This document shows, in pieces, positions 1-13,200 of a DNA stretch of 64,000 nt. The DNA comes from Flavobacterium sp. GSB-24 (GTDB lineage Bacteria; Bacteroidota; Bacteroidia; Flavobacteriales; Flavobacteriaceae), in assembly GCF_027924665.1 (NCBI RefSeq), contig NZ_AP027043.1, forward strand, positions 930,001 to 994,000, read 5' to 3'. How positions within the stretch are numbered: position 1 is the stretch's first letter; each line of letters opens with the position of its first letter. The notes under the pieces were generated by a model. It searched no databases. It worked only from the letters and a program-made list of their open reading frames with translations, and was not told where the DNA came from. Made by a program: the position numbers and the translations under genes.

Positions 1-79
1 TCTCATCCAACGGCACGTTGAAGTCTACACGGATAATTGCTTTTTTATTTTTAAAATCGAAATCGTTTAAAGTTTTCAT
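1..79 (-). CDS. pgk: Phosphoglycerate kinase, N-terminal fragment (runs off the window)
   Basis: Only the first 26 codons are present; the gene continues beyond the left edge. The translation begins MKTLNDFDFKNKKAIIRVDF and continues NVPLDE, which is the conserved start of phosphoglycerate kinase: the RVDFNVP segment forms part of the 3-phosphoglycerate site. The enzyme is cytosolic and transfers phosphate from 1,3-bisphosphoglycerate to ADP in glycolysis. The ATG is the CAT at 77-79, and a Bacteroidota-type -7 box lies about 30 bases upstream, which supports this start. The gene lies downstream of sprF on the same strand but has its own promoter. Identification rests on the N-terminal motif alone. 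Confidence 0.88.
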   Translation of the reverse strand, partial: MKTLNDFDFKNKKAIIRVDFNVPLDE

Positions 80-111
80 CTGCTAATTTTTTTAATTTTT
101 TGAAAGAATAA

Positions 112-119
112 CAAATATA
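112..119 (-). promoter_or_regulatory. -7 element of the pgk promoter
   Basis: The minus strand reads TATATTTG, an exact match to the flavobacterial -7 consensus TAnnTTTG, about 33 bases before the pgk ATG. The nearest upstream TTG is 24 bases away, slightly longer than usual, so only the -7 box is firmly supported. Confidence 0.6.
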
Positions 120-236
120 GAACTTTTACAGTACTATAAATTTCAAAAAAGCAAAAATAATCGATCAATAAAAACGAAAACGTTGTAAATTATGAAAATA
201 AACAAATTAATTATTAAAAATGATAAAAATACTTGT

Positions 237-1217
237 TTAATCGTGAACTGGACTCTGTGTACAAGGACAGTTACTGATAGATTGTAAGAAATCAAATCCA
301 ATTGTTATCGAGTGGGTTCCAGAATTGTAAGTCCCAAGTCCGTTAAACATAAATTGGTACGAATACGCAAAATAGAATTTAGATTTCATAAAACCTGCCA
401 TTGGTCCTGCTGCCAAAGGCTTAGGAAACTGGTCATTTAAGAAACGGTAAGAAACTCCAATCCAATAGTAATCTTCGTAACGATTGTAACGTCTGTATTT
501 GAAGTTAAGGTCGGTTGTCGAACGCTGGTCACTCGCAAAATACTGCAAGAAAACTGATGGTTCGTATTCAATTCTTCTGTTTTCCCCATCTCTAAATGTA
601 AATCCAGAATATACTTGAAAGTTTGAAAGTAAATCCGGCTCAACTCCTCTATACTTATCAACGTTTTTCTTTAAAACGTTATTGGCATTAAAACTGAAGT
701 AGAATCCTTTGTTACGATACAAAGCACTAATATCAAAGTTGTTGTTTGAATTGTAACGATTGTCTGTTATCGAAGGATCTAATGCTACTGGAACACCATT
801 TACATCTCCTGTAAAATTGCCTGTTTCAATACGGAAACTATTAAAGTTATATGAAATACCGAAAGAAAGATATTGCTCTGAGTAATAATCTAAGATAAGG
901 TGGTGTGCAAAGGAAACTTTTGCTCCTGTTTGTCTTGTATTACCATTGCTGTCATTGTATAAAGACAACCCTACTCCGGAACGATCTAAAATTCGAAAAT
1001 CTGCATACAATGATTGGTTATCTGGTGCATCTTTGATTCCGACCCACTGTGTTAAACCATTGGCTCTAATACGGAGATTATCTCCAATACCAGCATAAGC
1101 AGGCGAAAGAATAAAAGGGTTATCAGCCAAATACTGGGTAAATACTGGTAGGTTTAACTCTTGGCTGTAACTTGTTGTTACAGCCATGAGTACTAAGGAT
1201 AAAATAAACTTTTTCAT
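237..1217 (-). CDS. sprF: SprF-like PorP/SprF family outer-membrane protein
   Basis: This is a 326-residue protein with signal peptide MKKFILSLVLMAVTTSYSQ followed by a PorP/SprF-type beta-barrel. The segment LPVFTQYLADNPFILSPAYAG is the family signature near the mature N-terminus, and the body is rich in aromatic alternating strands. In Flavobacterium johnsoniae, SprF is needed for surface delivery of SprB, and PorP/SprF proteins generally partner T9SS substrates that carry a type B C-terminal domain. An in-frame start at 1313 exists but would overlap the upstream sprB end and hide the signal peptide; the ATG at 1217 leaves a 43-base gap and exposes a clean signal sequence. It is the last gene of the spr operon. 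Orthology to sprF rests on family plus position directly after sprB. Confidence 0.85.
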   Translation of the reverse strand: MKKFILSLVLMAVTTSYSQELNLPVFTQYLADNPFILSPAYAGIGDNLRIRANGLTQWVGIKDAPDNQSLYADFRILDRSGVGLSLYNDSNGNTRQTGAKVSFAHHLILDYYSEQYLSFGISYNFNSFRIETGNFTGDVNGVPVALDPSITDNRYNSNNNFDISALYRNKGFYFSFNANNVLKKNVDKYRGVEPDLLSNFQVYSGFTFRDGENRRIEYEPSVFLQYFASDQRSTTDLNFKYRRYNRYEDYYWIGVSYRFLNDQFPKPLAAGPMAGFMKSKFYFAYSYQFMFNGLGTYNSGTHSITIGFDFLQSISNCPCTQSPVHD

Positions 1218-1260
1218 TGTAATAAATTTTTTAGATAACATCATTGGGGCTATAATTTTG

Positions 1261-4200
1261 TTATCTGTATAAAGTGAAATGTCCAACAAATTCTCTATTA
1301 TCTTTTGGATCATTTAGTTTAAGAACATACCAGTAATCTCCTGTTGGTAATTCACTGCCATGGTATCTACCATCCCATTTTTGACCAACGTGGTATTTCG
1401 CTACTACTCTACCATATCTGTCATAAATATCAAATGTCAATTCTTTGTATGCTAATGCACCACAATCTGGACCAATAGTATCATTTTGTCCGTCACCGTT
1501 TGGTGTGAAATAGTTTGGCATACAGAAATCATAGAATATACCGTGAACAGTTATTGTTGCCTCACAACCGTTTTTGTCTCTTACGATCACTTGGTAATCA
1601 CCTGTTTTATAGATTCTATAAGTGTTAGATGATGTAAATGACTCTCCGTTGAAACTATACTCGTAAGGAGCAACACCTCCAGAAGCTTTTACTTCTAATG
1701 TGTTGATATCTTTGCTTTGGTTTGTTACGTCAATTAAAGCTAAAGGATCAACTGCATTGACAGTAAAGATTGGAGTTGGCACTTCGCAACCATTAGTGTG
1801 TCTTGCAACGATGAAGTGATCACCAGCAGGAACATTTGTAAAGATGTTGCTTGGCTGGTAAGTACCATTGTTATCTAATGAATAATCAACATCTGCAGGG
1901 TTTGTAATTGAAGCATCAATTGTCACCACAACCATATTGGCTTGTGTATTGTTCACACAGTCATATGTTACCTCAGCAGTTGGGTTAAGAATTACAGCAT
2001 CTGGCATGTTTTCAACGAACTCAACTATACAGCCTTGTACATCTTTAACATAAACTGTATGCTTACCACCATTCAAACCTGTAAAATCAAATATTGTTTG
2101 TGTAGCAGTTCCTTGAGTAAATGGTCCTTTTTCATTATCTAAACTGATACTGTAAGGAGCTGTTCCTCCTCTTACTTCAATACTGAATGCACCGTCTTTA
2201 TCACCATCACAAACTTCAGGAATCATAGAGTTTGGTACTTCTGTTACTACAACCGGATTTGGTTGAGTAATTTCGATATCAGCTCTTACATAACATCCGT
2301 TTTCATCTTGTGCAATAATTGTATAAGTACCTGGCGCAAGTCTATCAAATGTACTGATCAAATCAAACTGATTTAAGTCTGGTGAGATCGCATATTTAAT
2401 AGTCCCTGTACCACCTGCAGCTGTTACAACAATTTTACCGTTGTTTTCACCGAAACAAGAAACGTTTGTTGGTGTAAATACTGCAGTTAAAGCAGCGGCT
2501 GGTTCTGTAATTGTAGCATTTACTGAAGTTTGGTTACAATCTCCACTATCTACTTTTACTCTGTAAGTTCCAATTACAAGATTCTCGAATCTACCATTAT
2601 TTTGTGGCCCCTGAACTATTGCTCCGGCTGTATTTTCTAATGTATAAACGTAGTTTCCTAAACCACCTTTTGCGTCAGCAACGATAACTCCAGTAGCTTC
2701 ACCTGTACATTTTACAACAGCGTTTGTAATATCTAAATCCACTGTTAGAGGAACTAAAGGATCAATCTTAATTTCATTAGAAATAAAACTAATACAGTTA
2801 TTCGCATCTTTTACATAATACTGATATGTTCCAACTGGCACTGAGAAAGTAACCGATGAAGCAAATGTACCAGTAGTAGTGGCAAAATTAGGATCTGAGC
2901 TATAGCTATATGGTGCTAATCCTCCAGTTGCACTTAATGTAAGTGTTGACTGAACATTACATGTTTGAGTTGAAGCTAAAACTAAACTTGGAATAACTTC
3001 TGTTGGTTCTGTAATAACAATCGTTGCAGAAGTTGCTTCACAATTAAATCCGTCCGTAACTTTTATTGTATATGTTCCAGCACCAAGACCGTCAAAAACA
3101 TTTGATGCCTGTGGTCCTGAAGATACGATATCTGTTCCGATCGTACTGTTTAGAGTGTACATATAATTACTTCCCTGACCACCTGTTGGTAAAGAAACTG
3201 TTATGGTAGCATTTCTATCACCAAAACATGATAACATTGTAGCACTTGGCGTAGCAGTGAATGAAATTGGAGTCGGAATTATTAATGTCGCTGTTGTTGT
3301 TGCGATACATCCTTCTCCGTCTTTAGCATTGATAGTATACGTTCCTGCTGATAATCCTGTAAAGGCATATTGAGCAGAGTAATCAACTACAACAGCTCCG
3401 TTCAGAACTAATTGATATTGATAGTTAGTATCCCATCCACCTGCTGCAGAAGCGTAGATTTCACCGTCATTATTACCTGGGTTACAAGTAATTTCTGATT
3501 GAGTTGTCGTCACTGCCAATTGTGCTGCAGGCTGTTCAATTGTAAATAATGTTGCTACTGTACAATAAGGACTTCCAACTAATGTTGCACTAACTGTATA
3601 CTGACCAGCTGTTAAATTAGAAATTGTAGTTACTGCACCTGTTGTTGTTCCTGTGCTTGAAACAGGACCTGTGATAACATAGTTAAATGCACCTGCCTCG
3701 TCTGTTGGAGTTGGCTGTCTGTCAACGAAAGTTAAAGTAACCTGTCCATCAGCTGTTCCGTAGCAAATATGTGCACTTGCAGCAACTGCATTAATTTGGA
3801 AAGTATTTGGGTCGTTAACATAGTGTACTGCTTTTATTATACAGTTTGTATCAAGATTAGTAACACTTACAATGTAATTTCCGATAGGTAAATTAGTAAA
3901 GATACCAGATGCATTATTTGGATTTCCAGCAACTGCATTTCCTGAACCATCAGTAATAGCATATTCTAAGTTTGCTGTTCCTCCAGTTGTTGCAACTGTA
4001 ACTGTAATGTTTTCTCCGTTATTACAAGTAATTGCATTTGTAACATTAACAGTAATATCGTCTAAACTAATAAACGGATTAATTACATATGTTCCGGCAT
4101 TCGACCCTATACATCCATTACTATCGTAAACATTAACAGTATATGATCCGCCTTGATAATCTGTTTCTGTGTAAACATTGTTAGAACCTTTGTAAACTAC

Positions 4201-7200
4201 GACACCATTTCTGATGAATTCATAATTAGCATAAGTTCCTGATCCTCCTGTTACACCTGTTACAGTAATAGTTGCAAAATTGCTTGTATTATCTGTAGTA
4301 CAACCGTATTGAGCAACGGCAGGGTTAGGAACAACTATCAATGCTGGTTCGATAACCTGAACAGTTTTACTGTCAGAACATCCTCTTCCAGAAGTAACTG
4401 TTACAGTATAACTTCCTTGAGTTAATCCTGTAAATACTGGACTAGTCTGAGGAGTACCTCCGTTTAAGCTGTACATATAAACAGGGTTATCGTTTATACC
4501 TGCACTTGGAGCGTCTAGTGAAGCTATGATTGTTCCGTCATTTCCTCCAAAACAAGTTACCGGCGTAGCTACAGCATCAAATCCTGTTACTAGAGTTGCT
4601 GGGTCTAATTTAAAAGTTACATCTTCTGTACAACCTGTTGTCAAATCAGTAACCACAATTGTATGTGAACCAGCTGATAAACCACCGAATGTAGCCGGAG
4701 TAGTTGTTACAGTTGTAGTTCCGTCAATTGTATAACTGTAGTTACCAGTACCACCTGTAGCCGAAGCACTTACGCTTCCGTCACCGTTAGCACAAGTTGT
4801 TAAATCTACAACCGTATTTTGAATGTCTAATGGCTCTAAAATAGTTACGGCTGCGTTGAATACAAATTCACATCCGAATCTATCTCTCACTGTTAGATCA
4901 TAAGTTTTAGGAACACTTACTGTAAATGTAAGTCCAGATTGGAATCCTGAACCAATGCTATATTCAAATGGTCCCATACCTGTTCCTGGTGTAACTACAA
5001 TATCATAAGTTCCTGTAGTAGCATTTGGACATTGAGATACAGCTGCTGCTGTAAATCCTGATGGAAGTGGGTCAATAATGATATTCACTCTATATGGAGC
5101 AGAAATACATCCATTAGCATCTTGTGCATAAACATCCCATGCAGGTACAGTTGCATCTAATTCTCTTGTGTCAGCTGCATCATATGTTCCTGCCGGATCA
5201 CCTGCGTGAACAAATGAATAGGTGTATCCAGGGTTTCCACCACTACCTGCTACTGTTACTACAGCACCAGTTTTACAATTTGCATTAACATTGTCTACTA
5301 GAGAAACTATAACTACTGTTGGTTGTTTTACTTCTGCCATAGCAGTTGCTGTACAACCTGTTGCGTTGTCTGTTATATTAATAGTATACTGACCAAAAGA
5401 AAGACCAGTTAATGGAATTGTGTTTGCACTTGTTGAAGTTGAAGGAAGAAATCCAACACCGTCTTTGTCAATTGTATAAGTATAACTTCCCGCAAAATCC
5501 GAAACTGTGAAAGTTACTTGACCGTCATTTGTTGTATTACAAGTCATATCAGCAATCACTTGACCATTTACAACAATATTTGTAACTGGTGCGATTGGTA
5601 ATAATTCTTCGTAAGTACATCCGTTAGAATCTGTAACTCTGAACATGTAATCTCCAGGTACTAATCCTGTAAAGTTTGCTGGAACAGTATTATCTGCTGT
5701 ATTAACCGGAGCATAAGCTGTTGTAGCTGTTCCGTTAAACTCAATGATTTCGAAAGTTAATGAGCCAACTCCATTTGTAGCTGTAACATCAACTGTACTA
5801 GTTGTAGCCAAACAAGTTACTACAGATGCATTGAATGTTAAATCTGTTGGTTTGTTTAGTGGTACAATTGGTACTGTTACTGGAGCAGTTTCACAACCAT
5901 TAGCATCTTTCACAGTGTAAGTTACAGAAGGAATTGATCCATCATTAACTACTGAGAAAGTATTAGCTGTGTCATAACCTTGACCATTGAAATTATATCT
6001 ATAGTCAATAGTACCGCCTGTTGCAGTTACAACTATGGAAGTAGTTGTACTACATGTTGTATTTGGAGTAATTGCATGGATAGCTGTTAATTCAGTTGGC
6101 TCAGTAATTACAATAGTTGCTGGTGCCGAAACACAGTTCTTAGAATCAGTTGCAACTACAGTATATGTTCCTGCAATCAATCCTGTGTAATTTCCTGTTG
6201 CATCACCTGTCGTGTTAACAACTGGTCCTGTCAATGCAAATGTATAAGGAAGACGGCCACCTGTTGGAACAACTGTCAAACTTCCGTTATTAAATCCAAA
6301 ACAGCTTACATTAATATGTGAATCAGCAAGTGTTGGAGTTACTGTTGGATTTACTGTTACAGTAGTAGTTGTTACAGAACATGTTGGTGCATTACTATCT
6401 GTAATTACAAAATAATAATCTCCATCTGCTGCCACAGAAGCCGTAAAGTTTCCTGTAACACCTGTTACTGGTCCTGTCGCCACTGAGTTATGATACATTT
6501 GATATGTATATGGTCCTACACCACCAGCAATCGTAACATCGATTGTTGCGTTAACAGGAGCTGCACAGTATAGATCTTTTGTTACTGAAGCACTTGCAAT
6601 TAATTGTTCTTGAATGATATAATCTACTTCATCAGGACATCCATTATCATCAGTTAAGATAATTTTGTATGTTCCAGGAGCACTAAACGTTGCTGTTGTT
6701 CCTGTTAAAATTGTTCCGTTTACAGTAAATGATTTTACTCCATTATAAGTTGTAGATAATGCATCTAAATCAACTGTTAAATTAGAACCAACAAAACATT
6801 GCTGTGCTGGTAAATTAAGACGTGGAGCAACATTATAAGTTACAGGTACATTTATTGGCCCTGCAATACAAAGATTTGCATCTTGTACATACACATCCCA
6901 AGAAAGATCTGTTAAATTAGTATCTACAGTAAGAACTGAACTTCCTCCAAATGTTGTTGGTGCAGGATCACCTGCTTTAACTACAGCATAAGTGTAACCA
7001 GCAGTTCCGCCAGTAACATTTGTAACTGTTATTTCAGACTCATCATCAGAACAGAATACTTTGCTAGCCGTTGCAGTAAATGTGATTGGAGCCGGCATTG
7101 TAATAGTAACATCTGCAGATTTAGAACAAGTTGTTGTAATATCGTTAACAGTTACTGTGTAAGTACCTCCTTCAAGACCTGTTAATGTAATTACATCTGC

Positions 7201-10200
7201 TGCAACAGTTGGAGCATTATAAGACAATGCAGCCGGATTAGTAGTTACTACGATATTATAGTTACCGCTTGCGCTGAAATCTGAAACTGTGAAAGTAGCT
7301 GAACCATTATTATCTGTTCCGTTTGCAGTGTTACAACTCACATTATTTGCAGATGTACGAACAATGTCAATCGGAATAACCGGTTCTACTTTGTAAGGTC
7401 TTTCAATAGAACAACCATTAGCATCTGTAACTTTAAATAAGTAAGTATTTGGAGCTAAGCCAACAAAAGTTGCGTTGTTTCCATTATCTAATGTTATCGG
7501 TGAAATAATTTCATATTTCGCATATGGAGTATATCCTCCTGTTACAGTCAAGGTAACATCAGCCACATTTGTTGGACAAATAGGAGCTGTAGTTAAAGCG
7601 AAACTTATATTTGTTAATGGCTGATATGGAGCAACTATAGTAGTTCCGTTAGTTTTACATCCATTAGCATCTATTACATAATAGTTAACTGTTTGAGCAG
7701 ATGTACTAACTGGTACCTGAGTCGTATTATCAGTATAATATGTTGCACCTCCATCAAAATTAAATCTGTATGGTGATGTTCCTCCAGTAGCTGTAATTGT
7801 TATAACCGCAGGCTGAGCAGCATTGCTTGCATTACATGCATAAGCTGTAATTGCAGGCGTAGCATCTAAAATTGCTGGCTGACCTACAGTATATTGTTTT
7901 GTTAAAGTACAACCTCTGCCAGATGTAACCGTGATATCATAAACTCCTTGTGGTAAACTAGAGAATACATTACCCGTTTGTACATATCCAACTGGAGCTG
8001 GTGAAATCGCATAAGTATAAGTTGGATTGTCATTTGAAGGCAATAAATTAACTTCAATTTTTCCGTTAGTTCCGTTGAAACAAGAAACATCAGTTACAAC
8101 AGCATCAAATGTTACAGGAGTACCTGCTGGTAAAGTTACCTCTGCTGTTGTAGTACAAAGATTTCCGTTGTCGGTCATTGTAATAGTATAAGTATCTGCT
8201 CTAAGTCCAGAAATTGTATTTCCTGAAATTACAATACTTGGATGCATTGGCGTAATACTATAACTATAAGAGTTTGTTCCTCCAGATGGAGTTAATGTAA
8301 TTACACCATTATTAACCACACAACTTGGCAATGCTGTCTTTTCAGGGATTAATTTTAATGGCGCATTAATATTGATAGTCTTAGTATCTGTACAATCATT
8401 TCCATCTTTAATGGTAATTGTATGAGATCCTGAACTTAAATTGGTAACTGTATATGGCAATCCTGGAATGCTTACAAATACTCCAGTATCCACTTTAATT
8501 GAATAAGCTCCTACTCCCGCAGCAGTTTCGCTAACAACAACTCCAAAAGCACCTTCAGCCGCACAATTATTAGCTACACTTAAACTAATTACTGGACTTG
8601 GATCTTTAATGATTGTTGTGTTTAATGGGAACTCACAACCTTGAGCATCTTTAACAATAATATTCCAGTTTACATTTGCACCTGTTGGCCCTGGATCTAA
8701 ACTTAATACATTTCCAGCAGCAAAAACTGATGGAGTAGCTGGAGCTACTGCTGAAGCAAATGTGTAAGGTCCTGTACCACCAGTAACCTTAATAGTCACT
8801 TGAGCTGGATCATCACAGTTTGCATTAACAGTATTTGTTATAATTGCATCAAGCGGTTGAACTGGCTCTGTTATTTGAAAAACTTCAGTAGTAGAACACA
8901 ATGTTCCATCAAACTCTTTTACATAAAGAGCATAATTTCCTGGTCTTAATCCTGTAAGTGTTCCATTATATGCTGAACCTGTTAGACCAGTAGCTGATCC
9001 ATTAACAGGTGGTACAATTGGTAAATTTGTCAAGTTGTCTCTAACTTCAAAATCTAATCTTGTTGCATTGTAGTTAGATACTGTGAAATTAATAATTCCA
9101 TTCGCAGCACCATTACATGTAACATTCGTAGTTGTTAAAGGATTAATTTCAAGGTTAGAAATTTTTGGAGTTTTCATCTCATAGTAAGATGGACATCCGT
9201 TAGCATCCACAACTTCAAAAACATAATTTGTATTTTGATCTAAGCCTGTAAATGTATAAGAAGTTGCTGGAGTTAAACCAGAAGTTGTACCAACTCCATA
9301 AATTGTGTATGTGAATGGTGCAACACCCGTTCCTCCAAATACTCCAACTTCAACAGAAATACCATCAGCACAAGTGGCGCCAACTACTGTTCCGTTTAAC
9401 TGTAAGTATGGTGGAGGCTGAATTCTTAATTTACTGCTTTTGAATTCGCAACCATTTGCATCTACAACATTGATATAATAATCTCCAAAAGTTAATCCAG
9501 GGAAATTATGTGCAATAGCTGCATTTGCAGTATTTGCAGTATAAGTACCAATTTCCGTCATAGAATTATTGTATAAATGATATATGTAAGGAGCTGTTCC
9601 TCCAGACACAACATTTACATCAAAACTTCCTGGTGTAGTAGAGTTACAAGTAATGCCATGAACAACAATATTCATTACTATTGGAGGAGGGTTATTTAAT
9701 GTAATACTATTACGGTATTCACATCCTTTATTGTCTCTAACCACATAATTGTAAGTTCCTGAAGCTAAACCACCATAAGTAGCTAAATTTCCGAAAGTAA
9801 CTCCATTATCAATACTATATTGGAAAGGTGCTTCACCAATAGGGTTTGTAAAACGTATTGTACCATCAGAATAACCATTACATGTAGGATCAACCTTAGC
9901 AACTGTTACAGCCACTGGTACATAATCTGATACCGTAGCAGTACTTGTTTCTTTTGTACAACCATTAGCATCAGTAATTTCAAATTGATATACTCCTGCT
10001 GTTGACGTTGTATATGGGAATGATGTTCCCGTAAAAGCAATTGGTGAACCTGTATAGGTTCCTGCGCCAACTTTAACTCTGTATCCAAACGGCGCTGCAC
10101 CACCTGTTACAGAAACTGTAATACTAGCATCTGTTGGTGTAGCACAAGTAAGATCTTTTGTTAAAATCGATGTACCAATCATGGCATCGTTAACTGTTAC

Positions 10201-13200
10201 AGTTGTTGTACTTGTACAGTTATTGGCATCTTTTATAGTAATTGTATAAGTACCTGCAGTTACTGTAAATGTATTTGCCGGACTTGGCGCTGCGCCAGTA
10301 TTAATTGAATATGTGTAAGGAGCAACTCCGTTTGAACCTGTAGCTACAATTTGGAAAGTATTTCCTGAAGCTATACACTGATTGGTTACTGAAGCTGTTA
10401 CGCTTGGAGCTGTATCTGTTGTTAAAGTTAATGGTAAAACTACTGTACATTCGTTAGAATCTTTCACCCATGCAAACCATGTAAGTGCCGGATTTAAATT
10501 AGCAGAATTTGCTGTATCATATGTTCCAGCTACAGTATTACTGTTACTGAATGAATACTGATATCCAGGTGTTCCTCCAGCTGCAGTAATAGTAACTTTT
10601 GCTGTTGGAATATTACAGTTTGCATTAACATAAGCTGCAGTTGCCGAAAGTGCAGTTGCAGGCTGACTAATAGTAATTGATGTTGGAACAGTACATCCTG
10701 TAGTTTCGTCTGTAAACACAACGCTGTAAGTTCCTTGTGGTAAATTAGGAAGTGTAAATACAGCAGCAGACTGACCTGTTACAGGTGTTCCGCTATTAAC
10801 TACGTAACTATATGTAGAAGCAAATCCGCTTACATTGTAACGAATAGTTCCTGTTGAACCTCCATTACAATAAACATCATTCAGTTTAGTTGCTAAAGCA
10901 ATCATAGGAACTGCCGGAGCAATGTTTATTGGGAATGTATCATAACATCCCCTTGCGTCTGTTACTTTGAATATATAATTTCCAGATGCTAATCCAGCAA
11001 ATGATCCTGTAGCATTTGATGGTGCCGTAGTTGGGCCAGAAACAATTTCGTATATAAATGGTGCAATTCCTGTTCCTGCAGTAACATTTACAGTTGCTGT
11101 ACTAGTAGTACTTGCTGCAGGTGCACAATAAATTGGAGTTGTACCAACAGAAGCAATTGCTGGCGGATTTAATCTATCAATAACAATAGATTTTGTCGCC
11201 ATTATACATCCATTTGCATCTTTAACAGCATAGTAAATAGTTTGATTTGTACCATTATCAACTACTGTTAATGTGTTCACAGAAGTAAATGATCCATTGT
11301 TGAAACTATATGTATATGGCGCAGTTCCCGTTGTTGGAACAACAATTGTTACAACAGCAGATTGTTTTGCATTATTAGTATCACAACTGAAAGTTGTTGC
11401 AGTAGCGTTTGTATTTAATGCTGTTGGCTCTGAAATTACAACAGATGTCGCAGCTGAAGTACAACCTAAAGCGTCAGTTACTAAAATATCGTAAGTACCT
11501 GCAATTAAACCAGTAGTTGTCGGAGTTGTAGAAATCAGAGTTCCCCCTCTTCTCACACTATATGTAAACGGTGCTTTTCCTGAAGTTGCTGTAATAGTAA
11601 TTGCTCCAGTATTTCCACCATTACATGATACATCAACTTTACTAGTTGTAATTGTTAATGTAGTTGGTTTTAATGTGACCGGAATATCAGCAGTTTCTGC
11701 CTGACAAACAGGGTTTGAAGAATCTGTAACTCTAAATTTATAAGTTCCTGTTGCAGTTGCCACATAAGGACTTGTCGTTGTAGTGTAAGTTCCTCCATTA
11801 AATGAAACTGCATACGTACGAGTTCCCGTACCACCAGAAGAAGCTAAACTAATTGTGGTGTTTGGAGTACAAGTAACATCCGGTACAATTGTCGGAGTAA
11901 TTGTTAATTGAGGTGCTACAACATAAGTAGTTGAAACATCACAACCAAAACCATCTCTGATGCTTAATGTGTAAGTACCCGGAGTTAAACTGAAATTAGG
12001 TGACGGCTGATAGAAAATACCATCTTTACTATAAGTTGGAGTTCCTACATAAGTACCCGTAATCGTAATATTAATTGGAGTTCCTGTATAACATTGTGAT
12101 GCAGGGGTATCAATTGTCGGAACATTTTCAGATTGAATTGTAATCGTTCTTTTTACTGTACAATTGTTATTATCCTTAACATAAACATCAATTGATGTAG
12201 TAAGAACTGCAGTATCCACTTCAACACCTGTTCCATAAGCTGTACTTGGTACAGTTGAAGGACTAGCGGCATAAGCATATGTGTATCCAGGAGTTCCGCC
12301 TGTTAAACCTGTAAATGTTAAAGTAGCTTTTGTTGTTTTACAATTGATCTTCGTAGCTGTTACATTATAAGTAATTGCAGTTGCAGCACTAATTGTTACA
12401 GAAGCTGTATTAGAAGTACATCCTGTAGTAATATCTCTGGCTACTAAAGTATATGTACCCGCAGCTAAACCTGTTACTGTTACAGTATTACCTGATTTAG
12501 TAGCAGTTCCCGAATTTGGAGTCAATGTGTATGTAAAGTTTCCTGAGCTACTTGGGTTTCCAATGTTGAATGTTGCAGTACCGTTGTTTGCATTGAAACA
12601 TAATTCATCTGTTTTTGATCCAGAAACCGTAATTGCAGGAGCTGCATCAATTGTTCTAGAACCTGTTGCAGTACATCCGTTAGCATCAGTTACTCTAAAA
12701 GAATAATTTCCAGGAACTAATCCTGTAAATGTACCTGTGTTATTTGCAGCAGGTGAAGTTGGACCAGCTGTTACGGCATAAGTAAATGGTGCAACACCTC
12801 CAACAGCTGTTAATGTAATACTAGTTGTTGTAGTGTTACATGTAATACCTGCTGGTGTAGAGAACGTAAGAGATGTAGGCGGATTAAATGCCGGAATATT
12901 AATTGTTTTTGTATTAATACATCCTTTTGAATCTTTTACAGAATATGTAATAGTTTGTGCACTGCTTGTATTGGTAACAGAAAGTGTGTTAGTACTTGTA
13001 TAAGTTGCACTTCCGTTAAAACTATAAGTATAAGTTCCTGAGCCACCCGCACCAGAAACTGTAATTACAGTCGTTGGGCTACAAGTTGTGTTTGCCGCCG
13101 CTGAAGCACTTGCTACAACCGGAGAAGGATTGTTTAATGTTATAGTATAAACTGGAGATACACAGCCTTTATTATCTTTTACTTGATATGTGTAATTTCT

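Noticed and set aside
1942..2142. Small plus-strand ORFs inside sprB (also 4526, 11273, 13535, 14522, 16791 and 17681)
   Set aside because: They have the composition expected of antisense reading of Thr/Val/Gly-rich repeats and no plausible product.
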